A DNA stretch of 64,000 nt from positions 3,658,001-3,722,000 of the forward strand of contig JAJTUQ010000004.1 in the NCBI GenBank assembly GCA_021399445.1, written 5' to 3'. The stretch is from Xylogone sp. PMI_703 (Eukaryota; Ascomycota; Leotiomycetes). Of this stretch, positions 23,944-34,938 are shown piece after piece. The translations under genes and the position numbers were made by a program. The first letter of the stretch is position 1, and every line of letters begins with the position of its first letter. Below the pieces are notes generated by a model. That model searched no databases. It was not told the DNA's origin and was given only the letters and a program-made list of their open reading frames with translations.

Positions 23944-26900
23944 TCACGACCGAGCATGATGATCTCGGTACGGATTATTGCCTATTCCCGACGATGTCCT
24001 ATATCCAGTATTGCTCCCAGGACGAGAAGCTGCTTGAAGCAGGTTCCCCATGGAAGTATCGAATCCGCTGCTATTCAAGGATGAAGTCGTGCCATATGAT
24101 CCCGTGTTACTGGTTCCTGCGCGCGATACTCCCACCCCAGCCCCCATTCCATATCCTCCAACACCACTCCGCCCCAGCTGTTCAAGAGTGGGCAGGTCTA
24201 TGAACGTTGGATCATATGGAGTATTATTAGTGTATGTGTTCTGCTGCGTCGCTTGGGCCTGTGTTGTTGTTATTGCGGTCTGTGGCTGCCTTGTATTGAA
24301 GACTGCCGCCGACTGTTGAGGTAGGTTATGCATGTTTGTAACTCTGTAGTTGTTATTTACTTGTGGGTAGGAAGAGGTGTTTGAGAGAGAAGAGTGATTG
24401 GCTTTGTATGACTCTGCCTGAGAGAAGGCAGAAGACGTTTGGGGAAGGCTGTGCGGGCTATTGGTTCTATAAACGCTCTCTGATTGAGGAAATTGCGAGC
24501 TCGACCCAGCTAGAGAATGTGTCCTAGAGCCTCCAAAGCTACTGTTGGTTATCGGTGGTGAGGCTTGCTGTGGGCTATACTGTTGCGATGATGTGTTTGA
24601 AGGGTACTGTTGACTATAACCCAGTCCTTGATTTGAGTAAAAATTAGATGGGGTTCTCGTGGAGGAGTTCTTTGCCATTTGCTGACTGTCTTGCTTATCA
24701 CTCTGCTGGGTTTGTTGAGGAAGATGCTGTGCCACTGCAGTTGCTTTTGGCACTTCATGTGGCTGTCTCTGTACTTGCTGAATCTGTCTTTGAATCTGTT
24801 GTGAAGGTCGCTGTCCCTGATGCTGTGGTGTTTGCTTAGGTGGTGACGCCGCCATTTGATGCTGCGATCGCTGTGGTAGTTGAGGTTGCTGTTGTGATAT
24901 TGTAGGCGTACGGTTACGATTTTGTTCATTTTGTTGCTGAAGGCTAGCAAATCGTTCATACTGAGCATCAAGCCCACCAATTGAAGGCTGAGAGACAGGC
25001 ACAGCTTGATTAGATGCACTCCCCACAGAATCTGGAAGTGTACTTTGTGAAGTTGAAGGGGATATATCGCTAACATGTGTGGGTTGGGTTGGAGCGGGTG
25101 CATTCTGACTAGGAGGTTTGGGCTTCCGTTGCCTTTTGATAGGCTGCACACCAAGCGTAGAGCTACCTGAGGGATTCCACTGCAGAGGGTTTTGACTCTG
25201 ATGCAGAATATTTTGGACATCTTGAGAGAGACTAGCGTTGTTGGCAGTTGCGGCCGTAGCCGTAATTTGAGGTTGCTCCGCTACGCTCGTGCCCAATAAG
25301 TTAGGAGTATCTAATTGCTGCATGGATGCAGAAGGCCGTTTTCTCTTGACACCCGCAGCCTGTGTGGTAATCGCAGCAGCCTGATTTAGACCGGTAGCAT
25401 TGAACGTCTGCGTCGATTTCTGTCCTCGAAAGGCTTCAAGGACGGCCCTTTCTGCAGCAGAAAGATCCTCCATCTGAGTAGTGCCGACTGAGGGTGTCAT
25501 TCGTTTGCCCCAAGTCTCATTCTCCCAAAGTGGCTTTGGATAATTAGATTGGGATTGGTCAGAAGTACTCGTTGGGTCGATCACGGGATGGCTGGATTTA
25601 TGGGCAGAATCAATCATTGCCGCCTGTGGCTGAGAGTGTTGTGGTAATGAAACTTGCGAATGAGTAGTTTGAAGCATCTGGACTGGTGGCTGTGGGGGCT
25701 GCAGTGTTTGATCAGTGGTTGACGTAGATTGATGCGCGTTAGGTGCAGTTGGTGTGTCTTCAGGACCTGCGGCTACATTCTTATTCTTATTCTTGGACCC
25801 TTTTGGTCTCCCTCGGCCTTTCTTCACAGACATAGTTACATTGGCAGAATCTGATTCGGGCTGTTTATTAGTTCCAACCGGTGTCGATTGAGCTTGAACT
25901 TCTGTGCTTTTCTGAAGCCCAGAATTGATGTCTCCAGCTGCTGTAGCTTCTAGCATCATATCCAGATTTTGACTGGGAGCTGATGTAGTAGCTCTGGGTA
26001 TATCCCAGGTAGGAGGAGTAATCGTAGTTCCTGAGGGGCGATATGGCTCCCCATTACTTCTAGCCGATGACGAAACATCTGGAGTTCCTTGAGCAGCTGG
26101 AGGGCCTGCAGCAGGAGGCTGAGCATTTTTACGTGGCCTACCTCTGCCTCTTTTCTGAGGGGGCTGAGGTTCCTGAACCTTTGGTGGTTCGGTGACCTTC
26201 GAGGCTGGTGGTAGAACTGGAGTCTCGACACGTCCATTCAACTCTGGTCTTGACGGTTCTGGTAATTGAGGAGCCACCGAATTTCTAGCAACCTCGGGGG
26301 TCCTAACTTGTTCAGGAATTCTAGATACTTCAGAACCATTTGTCACGTTTGGGAAAATCTCTGCTAGCCAGCCAACAAAAAGCGCTCCTGACTCTCTTGT
26401 ATTCGCGCTTTCTGGAAATATTCCATCTTCAGGAGGAGGAGCGCTTGGGATGCCACCAAAGTAAGCAACTGCTTTACAGAGCTGGTCAACCACTGTAAGT
26501 GGAGCGATGCTCCGCAATAATGTCAACAATCGTGCCTGCTCCTGTTTAACCTCATCCGGAGCTAACGCCCGCCCTCGTGGTTTGTGATAGTCTGGTGGCC
26601 CGACGCGACCAAATTGACTTCCACCGCTCGTCATCTTCGGGGATATATCATCTACAGCTGCTGTGGTTGCTCTCTTTCGAGGAGGAATGTATTTGTCTTG
26701 CTGAGCGGCCTTCGCACGTGAGACAGTGCCTTCACTCGTCCTCTGAGCGGCAGCACCGCGTTCAGCAGCAGTGTCTCTAGCTGGACTTTCGTTCTTTTTT
26801 GACAGTGCTAATCCCATATGCATCACTCCGAAATTTCCCTTTTTCGTATCTGTTTTACCCTTCAGCTTGCTTGGTACGGGATTTCGGACTCGTCCGTCGC

Positions 26901-27288
26901 GGTTAGGGCCAAGCTGCCTCGTGAGGACAAGATTAGATGGGGATTCGGTGATATCTTCAACAGATTCGTCGAGTCCAGTTGCTGAGGACCCGTTTGTGGA
27001 TAGTGCAGGCACGCTCTGTTCCTGCGGCGCGATGGATGGTGCCGCAGATGGTCCATCTTCTAACTGCCGATACGATGATGCGCGAGGTGTTGGGAACATT
27101 GAGTCCCGATTGAGGTTTTCTGAAGACTCCCTGCGGTCTGCGCCGGGTGGTCTTCGCCCTGCCTCTTGATTGATGGGCGCGGTGTGAGGCTGGAGGTCGC
27201 TCTGGACGAACTTGGTGATGCGGAATTGCCCGAAAGAGGAAGTGCTGTTCGTTACAAGAGGGGCGCGTGCCTCGGTGGCTGTTGCCAT
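23944..27288 (-). CDS. Large Gln-rich AT-hook protein
   Basis: Probably a nuclear chromatin or transcription protein that binds the minor groove of A/T-rich DNA. A single exon encodes 1114 residues from the chosen ATG (MATATEARAPLV); an in-frame ATG five codons earlier is also possible. Two AT-hook cores are visible: KRGRGRPRKN around residue 380 and KKGRGRPKGSKNK around 490. A short folded-looking block lies around 240-320 (LLTLLRSIAPLTVVDQLCKAVAYFGG ... GALFVGWLAEIFP, quoted in parts), likely a protein-binding helix bundle. The region after about 770 is dominated by Gln, Pro, Ser and Asn, as in fungal activation domains. No zinc finger or other DNA-binding fold is seen. Its targets are unknown. 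Confidence 0.8.
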   Translation of the reverse strand: MATATEARAPLVTNSTSSFGQFRITKFVQSDLQPHTAPINQEAGRRPPGADRRESSENLNRDSMFPTPRASSYRQLEDGPSAAPSIAPQEQSVPALSTNGSSATGLDESVEDITESPSNLVLTRQLGPNRDGRVRNPVPSKLKGKTDTKKGNFGVMHMGLALSKKNESPARDTAAERGAAAQRTSEGTVSRAKAAQQDKYIPPRKRATTAAVDDISPKMTSGGSQFGRVGPPDYHKPRGRALAPDEVKQEQARLLTLLRSIAPLTVVDQLCKAVAYFGGIPSAPPPEDGIFPESANTRESGALFVGWLAEIFPNVTNGSEVSRIPEQVRTPEVARNSVAPQLPEPSRPELNGRVETPVLPPASKVTEPPKVQEPQPPQKRGRGRPRKNAQPPAAGPPAAQGTPDVSSSARSNGEPYRPSGTTITPPTWDIPRATTSAPSQNLDMMLEATAAGDINSGLQKSTEVQAQSTPVGTNKQPESDSANVTMSVKKGRGRPKGSKNKNKNVAAGPEDTPTAPNAHQSTSTTDQTLQPPQPPVQMLQTTHSQVSLPQHSQPQAAMIDSAHKSSHPVIDPTSTSDQSQSNYPKPLWENETWGKRMTPSVGTTQMEDLSAAERAVLEAFRGQKSTQTFNATGLNQAAAITTQAAGVKRKRPSASMQQLDTPNLLGTSVAEQPQITATAATANNASLSQDVQNILHQSQNPLQWNPSGSSTLGVQPIKRQRKPKPPSQNAPAPTQPTHVSDISPSTSQSTLPDSVGSASNQAVPVSQPSIGGLDAQYERFASLQQQNEQNRNRTPTISQQQPQLPQRSQHQMAASPPKQTPQHQGQRPSQQIQRQIQQVQRQPHEVPKATAVAQHLPQQTQQSDKQDSQQMAKNSSTRTPSNFYSNQGLGYSQQYPSNTSSQQYSPQQASPPITNSSFGGSRTHSLAGSSSQFPQSESVYRTNSPHSLPQTSSAFSQAESYKANHSSLSNTSSYPQVNNNYRVTNMHNLPQQSAAVFNTRQPQTAITTTQAQATQQNTYTNNTPYDPTFIDLPTLEQLGRSGVGGYGMGAGVGVSRAGTSNTGSYGTTSSLNSSGFDTSMGNLLQAASRPGSNTGYRTSSGIGNNPYRDHHARS

Positions 27289-27922
27289 CCTCGTACAGTG
27301 CACGATTCTGCTATCGCCATCTCATGGCACATCAGTCGAAGAGCTGCCAGTCTGGAGTAGAGAGGGCTGCGGTAGCTGCGTGCGACCAAGCAGTGCGGCC
27401 ACAGCTGGCTGGATGGTTCGTTCTTTCCTGTGCTCGTCTACCGCTCCGCATCCAACCAGACGCTCACTGAGCCAAAACCCAAGCAGAGCGGCACAGACAA
27501 CACGTCCTGTCAGATTGGGCATGACTAATCAGCCACCTCTGGCAACTTCAGCGATTTACGACGCATGAGGATGGCTGTTTGCCACAGTTTAACAACATAT
27601 TTTCTTGCTGTGGTCCTACAGTTGTGGGAAATATGTAGGGGAGGACGTCAAAACTACTATGAATGTTGGCAGGTTCGAGAGAGGGAGGACGCAGAAACAC
27701 CTGCAACTCGCCTCGTCTCTCTTGCCCTTCGTCATATGCCCCTTTACCCACCATAACTCTGATTAATTGCACGAGGATGATATCTATGTCACAAACCATT
27801 GTTCACCTGCTCTTACGTTTATCCTTAAAAGAAAGAAAGAAATGCCTATATAGTCATTATAATACAGAAACACGCGCCTTTATTATTCCCAACCGCCCAA
27901 CGAACTGACATGATAATATGCA
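27289..27922. other. Intergenic region, AT-hook gene promoter
   Basis: About 0.6 kb between two minus-strand genes, holding the AT-hook gene's upstream region and the 3' end of the nucleoporin gene. No gene is supported. Confidence 0.6.
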
Positions 27923-30900
27923 CTATGCTTTCACATTCCATAAATCCTGCCTCCAGCCCTTAGCTCTAATCCGTTTGCTGGCGGACTTGCTACCCGGTTT
28001 GTCGGATGTGATAATAAGTAACTCTTTGCTTGCGGTTGCAAACATCTCCACTAATTCTTGCATTCGTCCAGTCTTGACGAAAAGCTCCAGCAGGTCGGAA
28101 CCTTCCGTGGCTATAAGCGCTGACAGATCCATGCAATCCATGAGGAACTCTCGGGTTAACATGCCGCCTGCATACTGCAAAGTGCAGATGTAGGCTAATA
28201 TCGTTTCCGGGAGATAGGCTTCTCTAAGAAGGAGGAACTCGCGTTCATCTAGTTGGTAACCCGGTCAGTCATTGAGCTGTAATTTTCATTTATAGGTACT
28301 TCAGCTTACCTTGCTGACTAGAGAGAAGCCATTCTTTTAGTAATGGCTGGATAATACTACGCATGGGACCAACTGCTTGCGCAAATTGTGTTCGGCATTC
28401 CTTTTTCATTATTGGCGAAGTCTCCCTACGTAGTTGATTAGATCAAGGATATTGCAGGAACATTAGAATGACTTACTCCTCGTATGCATCTGCGAGGCTC
28501 CTAAGCGAATCTATGTTATCAAGTAGAATGACAAGCGACTCGAGCTCTCTGTAGCTCTTTGCTTCAGCATACAGATACTTCTTTAAGAGTCTCTTCTGCT
28601 CCGCTAAGCCATCAAGGAGTTCGGTGAGATCTTGATCATCCTCGTTTTCTGCGTCTAGGTCCTCCAGCTCAACTTCTTGTCCAAGAATAGCCGGAGTTTT
28701 CATTCGAGCTATTTCAGCACTCGGCACTCTGGAAGCTAGCAACCGGGCTGCAGTGAGATGCATATTTTCTAGGACGTATTAGCAAAGTCTCAACCTTAAC
28801 CCAATAATACTTACTGAAAAAACGAAGATAGAGCATAGTCCCAATAGTGAAGACCTCACTCCATAGTCCATCAACTAGTAAATACCATTCGAGACTTCTT
28901 ATGAACAGCATGTCGATCCTCTCGACATTCATATTATCGCCACCAAGAAAGTGTTTTCTTATCTTCCGCTCGCTTCCTTCAGACCTGCTCTCGAGGATTT
29001 TGAAGTTCCCTGTTGCTGGGTACTCTTCATTCCGGTCCGGATAATCAGAAAATAGATACCGTGACTGAAACTTAACAAACTGCTGTACGTCCAATCCCAA
29101 TTCGCGCATAAGTTTTATTTGGGTAACCCGCTGATCATGATCGGTAATGTCGATGAGATTCCTACTAAGGGTCGCATATCTTCGTGCTCCCGAGAGTTGA
29201 GAGCAATAAAGGGGTATTAATTCTTCTTTGCCCGCGAGTCGTAGGAAACTAATGTAGGAAACAATAACATTTTCGACGACACTCTGGTGCGAGATTCCAC
29301 CCAGATCTAAATCTAGCCCCTTGAACACTAGTAAAATATGAGTTAGTACTCTTAAGCTATCGTGGTCATCCAGCGCAATGTATTTTGTAATATTTTCGTC
29401 TTTCGGTTGTTCGGTCGTGGATGGTATAAGGTTGGAGACTCCTTCCGCATTCGCAAATTTCGATAGTGCCAAGCCTTGTTGATAAATGAAGTCTTGAAAT
29501 TCATCAGCAATCAACACCCCTTGAAGCATCTTCATAGGTTTAACGGTTTCCATCTTCGTCCGCGGATCCAGCTTCAAACTTTCAATAAGTCTCTTTCCTG
29601 CTGTATTTGGATCACCGTGAAACTGAACAGCATCGAATACGCTAAAATTGCCCGTATTGCCCACCATCGATGACTGAGGATAATGAGTCTGAATAAAGTT
29701 GTCAAATTGTGCCCTTAACATCGCATTGTAGTGAGTGAAAATGAAGTCGTCCCATGTCCGACAAACTGGCTCCACACTAGAAACATCACCACTCAAAATG
29801 CCATAAACAGCTCGTTCATATTCGTCTCCTCCTCCCTTCCTAGCAAGAGCGAAACACATCCGCCTCCAGAGAATGCTAGATGCAGGATCCCTGATATCAT
29901 TCTCGCCTCCAGTTTGTGACTTCTCATCAGGCAGTCCGGACATACTAATAGCTCTCCACACCTCTGTCCGTTCTATGCACCATTCCCTAACTTCAGCAGG
30001 ACTTCTTCCTCGACGGAGCATCTCATAACAACCGAGCCAGATTGCTCGCTCAAAATACTCGTCTTGTACTTCCAATTTTTTGCCTTGCCTAGTTTTTGAA
30101 TCCGGATCAAGTTGTGTTACCAGCGGCTCTGTCTTCGAGGAGTTGAGATGAGAGCTATCATCTATCGGCAGGACAGAATCCTGGTTATCGGGCCAAATAG
30201 CCATTCGTTTCCGATTCTTAATTGCTGCTTTAGTATGAAGCCAGCCGTGGGCCACAATATCACCCCTTTCCGCGTTCTGCTGGAGTTCCTGAACCAAAAC
30301 GTCGATATCTTCCCCTGAGTCATCAGCTGTATCTTGTAGCCATCGTAGAACGGTTTTACGTTCTACAGCTAGCTTGTCTGACTCTAGGAAGCTCTCCCAG
30401 ACTTCCCGTTCTGAAGAGAATCTGTGAATTCGAGTAGATTTTGACGTTAGCTCTAGAGCATTGTTATTTGATCCGGTAACACGAAGATGGATAAGCCGTC
30501 CCAATAAATCCCAGGTTTGGGCTTCTTGTTCCCACCTCTCAAGATCTTCCAACGTGGTCTTTTGTTCCAGATCAGAACCCTCCCCGTCGTCCAGATCCTC
30601 AGTGTCCATGTCTTCATCGTCTTGCGTTATCTTAAAACCTCGCATTTTCTTCCTCCATCGCATGCCATCCCTCCTGCGTTTCTCTGAAGCGTGTTGCTCA
30701 CGCAATCGATTAAGAGTTTCAATGGCAATGCCATGATACATATTAATCAGGCCGAAGGCTAATTCATGCATTTCATCTTTATTTGTTGCCCTCAAAGGAT
30801 TATACCCGTCAAGTACCTCGGCAAAGCGTTCCACCTCGCGCCCAACACGGTTCGCAGCTTCGCGTAGAGGATGCAAAATGTCTTCGTGGTCTTCAGGGCC

Positions 30901-31293
30901 ATGGAGTCTATCTCGACCTGGAATGAGGAGGTTAGTAAGGTCATCTTCGCATGAACAGAGACGTGGTAGTGAAGTTGTGACAGACCATCTTTTGTCTCAT
31001 CCATCCTCGACCTCATTTCAACCTCATCGTACGACGAGGGAGGCTCTTCAGAAGCTTCCCTCTCAGAAAGTAGCTCGGGTTCCTAAATCTTGTAAATATT
31101 TGCACCCGAATTAATTGATCTGCGGCTAGATGCATACCCCTACGAATTGCCAGCTAGGCTCACGGCGATTCTATAAAAAGAAAGTCAGCTGCTGTTCTCT
31201 ATTTCTCCTCGAGAAGCTTCATACTGGATGAGACCGTCCACGTCCATCGCCGTACGGTGCAAGCGCGACGTTGCTACGCGTTAGAGGAGCCAT
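27923..31293 (-). CDS. Nup84/Nup107 nucleoporin
   Basis: Scaffold subunit of the Y-shaped Nup84 (Nup107-160) complex of the nuclear pore. Seven exons (31293-31225, 31170-31144, 31082-30986, 30917-28815, 28768-28477, 28425-28310, 28248-27923) splice to 1009 residues with all phases agreeing. The protein starts MAPLTRSNVALAPYGDGRG. The body is alpha-solenoid, with family-type stretches TWDLLGRLIHLR, VIVSYISFLRLAGKEELIPL, HDQRVTQIKLMRELGLD and LVDGLWSEVFTIGTMLYLRF, then AARLLASRVPSAEIARM and the C-terminal YLPETILAYICTLQYAGG. Exon 2 is 27 nt. The third intron uses the unusual donor GTCTGT but has a perfect ACTAAC branch site, which supports it. An acidic insert lies near residues 155-175. Confidence in the family is high; the N-terminal splicing is less certain. 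Confidence 0.92.
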
Positions 31294-31980
31294 TGTTCCG
31301 GTCAGCCTTGTTACAGGGCAAGCTTAGTCTATATCATTGAAAAAGCCGATACCACGTCCTAGAATTCAGTAAACAAATCCGCTAGGATTACAGTAACTGC
31401 CATGGATCCAGAAGATAAAAATGACGATGTCGCATAGCTGATTGAGAAAGTAACCAAACGAGTTTAGCGTGGTTTACACTCGCAGCAGCCTTAGGTTCGA
31501 GGGCGCGATGGGTGCCTGCATCACAAACAGTCCAAATTAGTCCTAGCGCAGCTTAGTTGGTTCCACGCAATAAATGTTTTCAGTCGTCCTCCAAAAACCG
31601 TTTCTTTTCTCACATAATGTCAATGGCGAATCTATTTAGAGTCTCGGATCAAGCCTCCTTTGGAGTAACCATCAGTGCTTGTTCAGGTCCTTAGGCCTCT
31701 TGCGCGCTCATGATCGCCTAGAGAAGAATAGACTCTTCCTGTTCACGTTCCCGGACCTTTCATACAGGGCTGACGGTGGGCAGCAAACTTGAAGCGTCAC
31801 ATATCCATGTTCATGGTATGTATTGTATCTCTTGAGGTGCTATGAAAGTTTATACATATCCCCTCCTAGTCATATCGTAAATAATCTGAGAGGGTCTCAG
31901 TCTCAGTCGTGCAGTACTCGCAAGCTTTATTTATGAAATAATATGTAAATGCCCCATCCGATACCTGTTCTGTGATGCCA
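31294..31980. other. Intergenic region, nucleoporin promoter
   Basis: About 0.7 kb upstream of the nucleoporin gene and downstream of the CMC4-like gene. Only very short frames are present; nothing is supported. Confidence 0.6.
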
Positions 31981-32475
31981 TTATCGGGAAGTAGGACTCT
32001 CAGCCATTTGCTTCATTTTCAGCCTTAATAATTGTGGCTTAGGACAGCTCACAGTTTTTGCATCATCTCCATAGGTGTCGTAGAATGCCCTGCAGCATTC
32101 ATAAAGCGCACTAACCTGTGCTTTGCACTTGCTTTCGTCATATGAATTTTTTGCTAGGCAATCTAATATAGTCAGTTTGTATGTCCACTGCTTGCTCTCG
32201 TCATAGTGCAATGTTATTCCTTCCATTGTGGTGAAAAGCGTGAACTCCCTAACCTTGGATGGCACACTTTGGATTGCCTTATGTTAGTATATGTGTTGTC
32301 AAACAAGATAGAACAGATAGGTAGACGTACAGCGCGGGGATGGCAAGGAGGACCTGTCTCCAGATCTTTCTTTGATGCCTATACAAAGAGGTCGTTAGGC
32401 GTGAATTCAGAGCAATCAGGCGTAGTGACATCAGATATCCGATATCCAATATCAATAGGCTAGTTTACATACCAT
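31981..32475 (-). CDS. CMC4-like twin-Cys mitochondrial protein
   Basis: Small CHCH-type protein of the mitochondrial intermembrane space, resembling yeast Cmc4 and human CMC4. The model has four exons: 32475-32473 (only the ATG), 32378-32331, a 10-nt microexon 32277-32268, and 32162-31981, giving 80 residues. The N-terminal DLETGPPCHPRA and the C-terminal CLAKNSYDESKCKAQ ... YECCRAFYD ... SCPKPQLLRLKMKQ match the family closely. The joined segment reads CHPRAAIQNC, one residue short of the usual CX9C and lacking the middle Cys of the typical PRACAIQDC. Either the gene has diverged or the exon 2/3 junction is misplaced; no alternative GT-AG pair I tried restores it. It is divergent to the SUMO gene. 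Confidence 0.8.
32268..32277 (-). other. 10-nt microexon of the CMC4-like gene
   Basis: The bases read GCAATCCAAA, flanked by ATAAG on the acceptor side and GTGTGC as donor. A CTAAC branch-like site lies directly upstream. It keeps the frame and supplies the family's A-I-Q tripeptide. Confidence 0.6.
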
Positions 32476-32921
32476 AAGTCCAGACTCCAGATGAAAATCC
32501 AGCGAATATATATAACTCGAAGTGTCTCAGCCAACAAGAGATCAAAATTGATAAATTAACAGGGCTCCAGAGAAAATAGATATTTTACAAGAAGAAATTC
32601 CAATTCATCCTGGTTTTTATGACCTCTTTCTTGTCCAACTTTTCAAATCGCTAGTAAGTAACCTGCCTGGCCAGGCTTGCGCCACCAATCGCGCGTACCT
32701 CTTTGACTTCCGTCTTCTTCCCCCCACCACTCCTCCATCTTCCCCAAACGCAACACGTTTTACACGGTCCCTGCAGATACATCACCACCAATTTTCCGCT
32801 TAGACAGTGTACGTGCTAGATGAGTTCATCATCACAACTTGATGCTTTACGCGCACTACAGCTAACATCACCAGTAGCCTCGCGCTTTGCAAAGCCTCTC
32901 TACAGCCACCCTTGACTCAAC
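32476..32921. promoter_or_regulatory. Divergent promoter between the CMC4-like and SUMO genes
   Basis: The 446 bp between the two start codons must hold both upstream regions. On the SUMO side it becomes C/T-rich from about 32.7 kb (CTTCTTCCCCCCACCACTCC), typical of fungal transcription start regions. Confidence 0.65.
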
Positions 32922-33339
32922 ATGTCTGGTTCAGATGAGAATGGAACACCCGGGACCGGTGAAAAGCCTGAGGGTCAGCCAGTCAGCGAGCATCTAAACA
33001 TCAAGGTCACAGACAACAATAATGAGGTCTTCTTCAAGATCAAGCGCACTACTGCTCTGAAGAAGCTTATGGATGCCTTCTGCGAAAGGCAGGGCAAAGC
33101 ACCCAACTCCGTCCGCTTCCTTTTCGATGGTAGTCGTGTGCAGCCCAGTGACACGCCGGAATCGGTGAGTTTAGTCCAGTTGATACGATAGGCTGAGTAT
33201 GGTGGAGGAGAGATGTCTTGGGATTCACAGTGTCTATTTTCCTTTGGAACACAGGATGCTAACGTTTGCAAATTAGCTCGACATGCAAGATGGAGATTGT
33301 TTGGAGGTCCACCAGGAGCAAATCGGCGGTGCACACTGA
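32922..33339 (+). CDS. SUMO (small ubiquitin-like modifier)
   Basis: Ubiquitin-like modifier attached to lysines of nuclear proteins. Two exons, 32922-33164 and 33277-33339, give a 101-residue precursor; the donor is GTGAGT, a GCTAACG branch site is visible, and the acceptor is AATTAG. A flexible, charged N-tail of about 22 residues precedes the beta-grasp fold: EHLNIKVTDNNNEVFFKIKR, the helix KKLMDAFCERQGK, then FLFDGSRVQPSDTPES and LDMQDGDCLEVHQEQIGG. The precursor ends GGAH, so a SUMO protease would remove two residues to expose the di-Gly. Yeast SMT3 is the orthologue in function. Length and all key positions are normal. Confidence 0.97.
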
Positions 33340-34372
33340 GTATCTTTAGGGAGGCATGCGGATATGACTGGCTGCGGAGGAGGAGTTGATAAGGTGAATA
33401 TCATCGTTCGCGTCTCGGGAAAAGGTCTGGGATTTCAAGGGTTTCCATTTCCAAACGGCGCATATGGCGTCTCCTTGCACAGCGTGAGGACCTTACCTCT
33501 GCATGGAAATATCGGTGATAAGGCTGGCTTGCATTAACATCATTTTTGACTCTAGTCATTCCTTGTTTCGTGACACAAGGCTAACGTTGTGAATGGAGCG
33601 TCACACAGTACTAGGAATAAAACGTGAAATGCACATTCTTCGTGTTTACGGCCAGGCAAAAATGTCATAGAGAGATCCTCTAAAGCAAATAGGTCAGATC
33701 AGTGATGAAAGGCGTGGCAAATACTGAATAGTTTTTGTGTTTAGCGATACACTAGTCTAATGTATGATAATTTCAATAACTTGAGACCCTTCAAGGCACC
33801 AAGTCTAGTCGACCACGAGATATGTAAAACCTATAGCACTGATGCTGGCTTTGTTCTAGCGCATAGGCAGGCTTGGAAAGCCCGGGTGTTTTCCTGTGCC
33901 TGCCATTGATTCAATATGCCGCCGGCAACTTATCAGAAACGATCGATATATATTAGCAGAGAAGTCTGGAATTATATGCAATTTCGATGTCCATAATTGA
34001 AATGATGGAAGCAAATATGCAAAGAAATTATTGTTAATTGGTATTGCTTTCTGAATTGTATATCTGACCAAGCGGTTATGCCTGTCTCTACTAACCATGA
34101 CAGAATCCTCTTTTCTTTCCATTAGCACCAACCTACCTCAAACCACCCATTGTTCATAAACATGATGAATCATCGTAGTCCTCCGAAACAAACGCATATC
34201 CTATTCTATATGCTCCGCACTGCCATGCAGCTTTCAACCGTAACCTTCTCTCCTCGGCAGTCACCATTCTCTGTTGAAACAGGATGAATAGAAGAGCTGT
34301 ATCCAAGAAAATATGCTGAGATCGTATATATATTTGTGAAAATTATCCTCATCAAAGTCTGGTGCCCCCGAA
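33340..34372. other. Convergent intergenic region
   Basis: About 1 kb between the 3' ends of the SUMO gene and the small coiled-coil gene. A minus-strand frame at 33856-34131 has no recognisable features. No gene is supported. Confidence 0.6.
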
Positions 34373-34938
34373 TTAATCCTCCCACATAGCAGCCTTTGCT
34401 TTCTCGGCCTCTTCCTGAGCTTTGGCAGCAGCCTCTTTCTCTTGGTTCCTCTTCTTCATCTCTTTCTCCCTGACGGCTCTGTCATAAGCTCTCTGCTCCT
34501 CGGTTTTCTTTGGAGCTCTAACTCCTAGAGCACCAGCTATTAATCGTCTTGCGACGGCATCTGTCTTCTCTGGGCGCGAGTCTGATCGCTCCTGCCTTGT
34601 ACCAGGAGCTCCATCTATGTCATAACCATAAGGATTGGTAAAACTCTCTGGACTAGCTTGAGAGATCGTTGGAGAGATTGGCGTGGGTGGAGGAGCGTTT
34701 GGGAAAGCGGATGTCTGTTGTGGTGAAGGCGCTTTATCAGTCTCCTCTCCACTGGAGAGGTCTTCGTCCTCCCATGAGTCTGCAACAGGCTGTTTTTTCT
34801 TGGATGATTTCTGGTTTGGCTTTTCTATGGATAATTTGTCTAAAGATGTTTCGAGCCCTGAAGATAGCATTAGTGCATGTATACTAAACCAGAAGTTATG
34901 TACTATTTACGGCTAACGCCACCTGAGGTTGTGGCCAT
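34373..34938 (-). CDS. Small acidic/coiled-coil ascomycete protein of unknown function
   Basis: Two exons, 34938-34911 and 34857-34373, give 170 residues; the intron starts GTAAAT and ends CTTCAG. The protein begins MATTSGGVSRLETSLDKLS. A middle part rich in Ser, Pro and acidic residues (SWEDEDLSSGEETDK) is followed by a conserved-looking block, DAVARRLIAGALGVRAPKKT. A charged C-terminal helix (EEQRAYDRAVREKEMKKRNQ onward) is predicted to be a coiled coil and ends in MWED. I do not know a function for this family. No targeting signal or membrane segment is seen. Confidence 0.75.
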
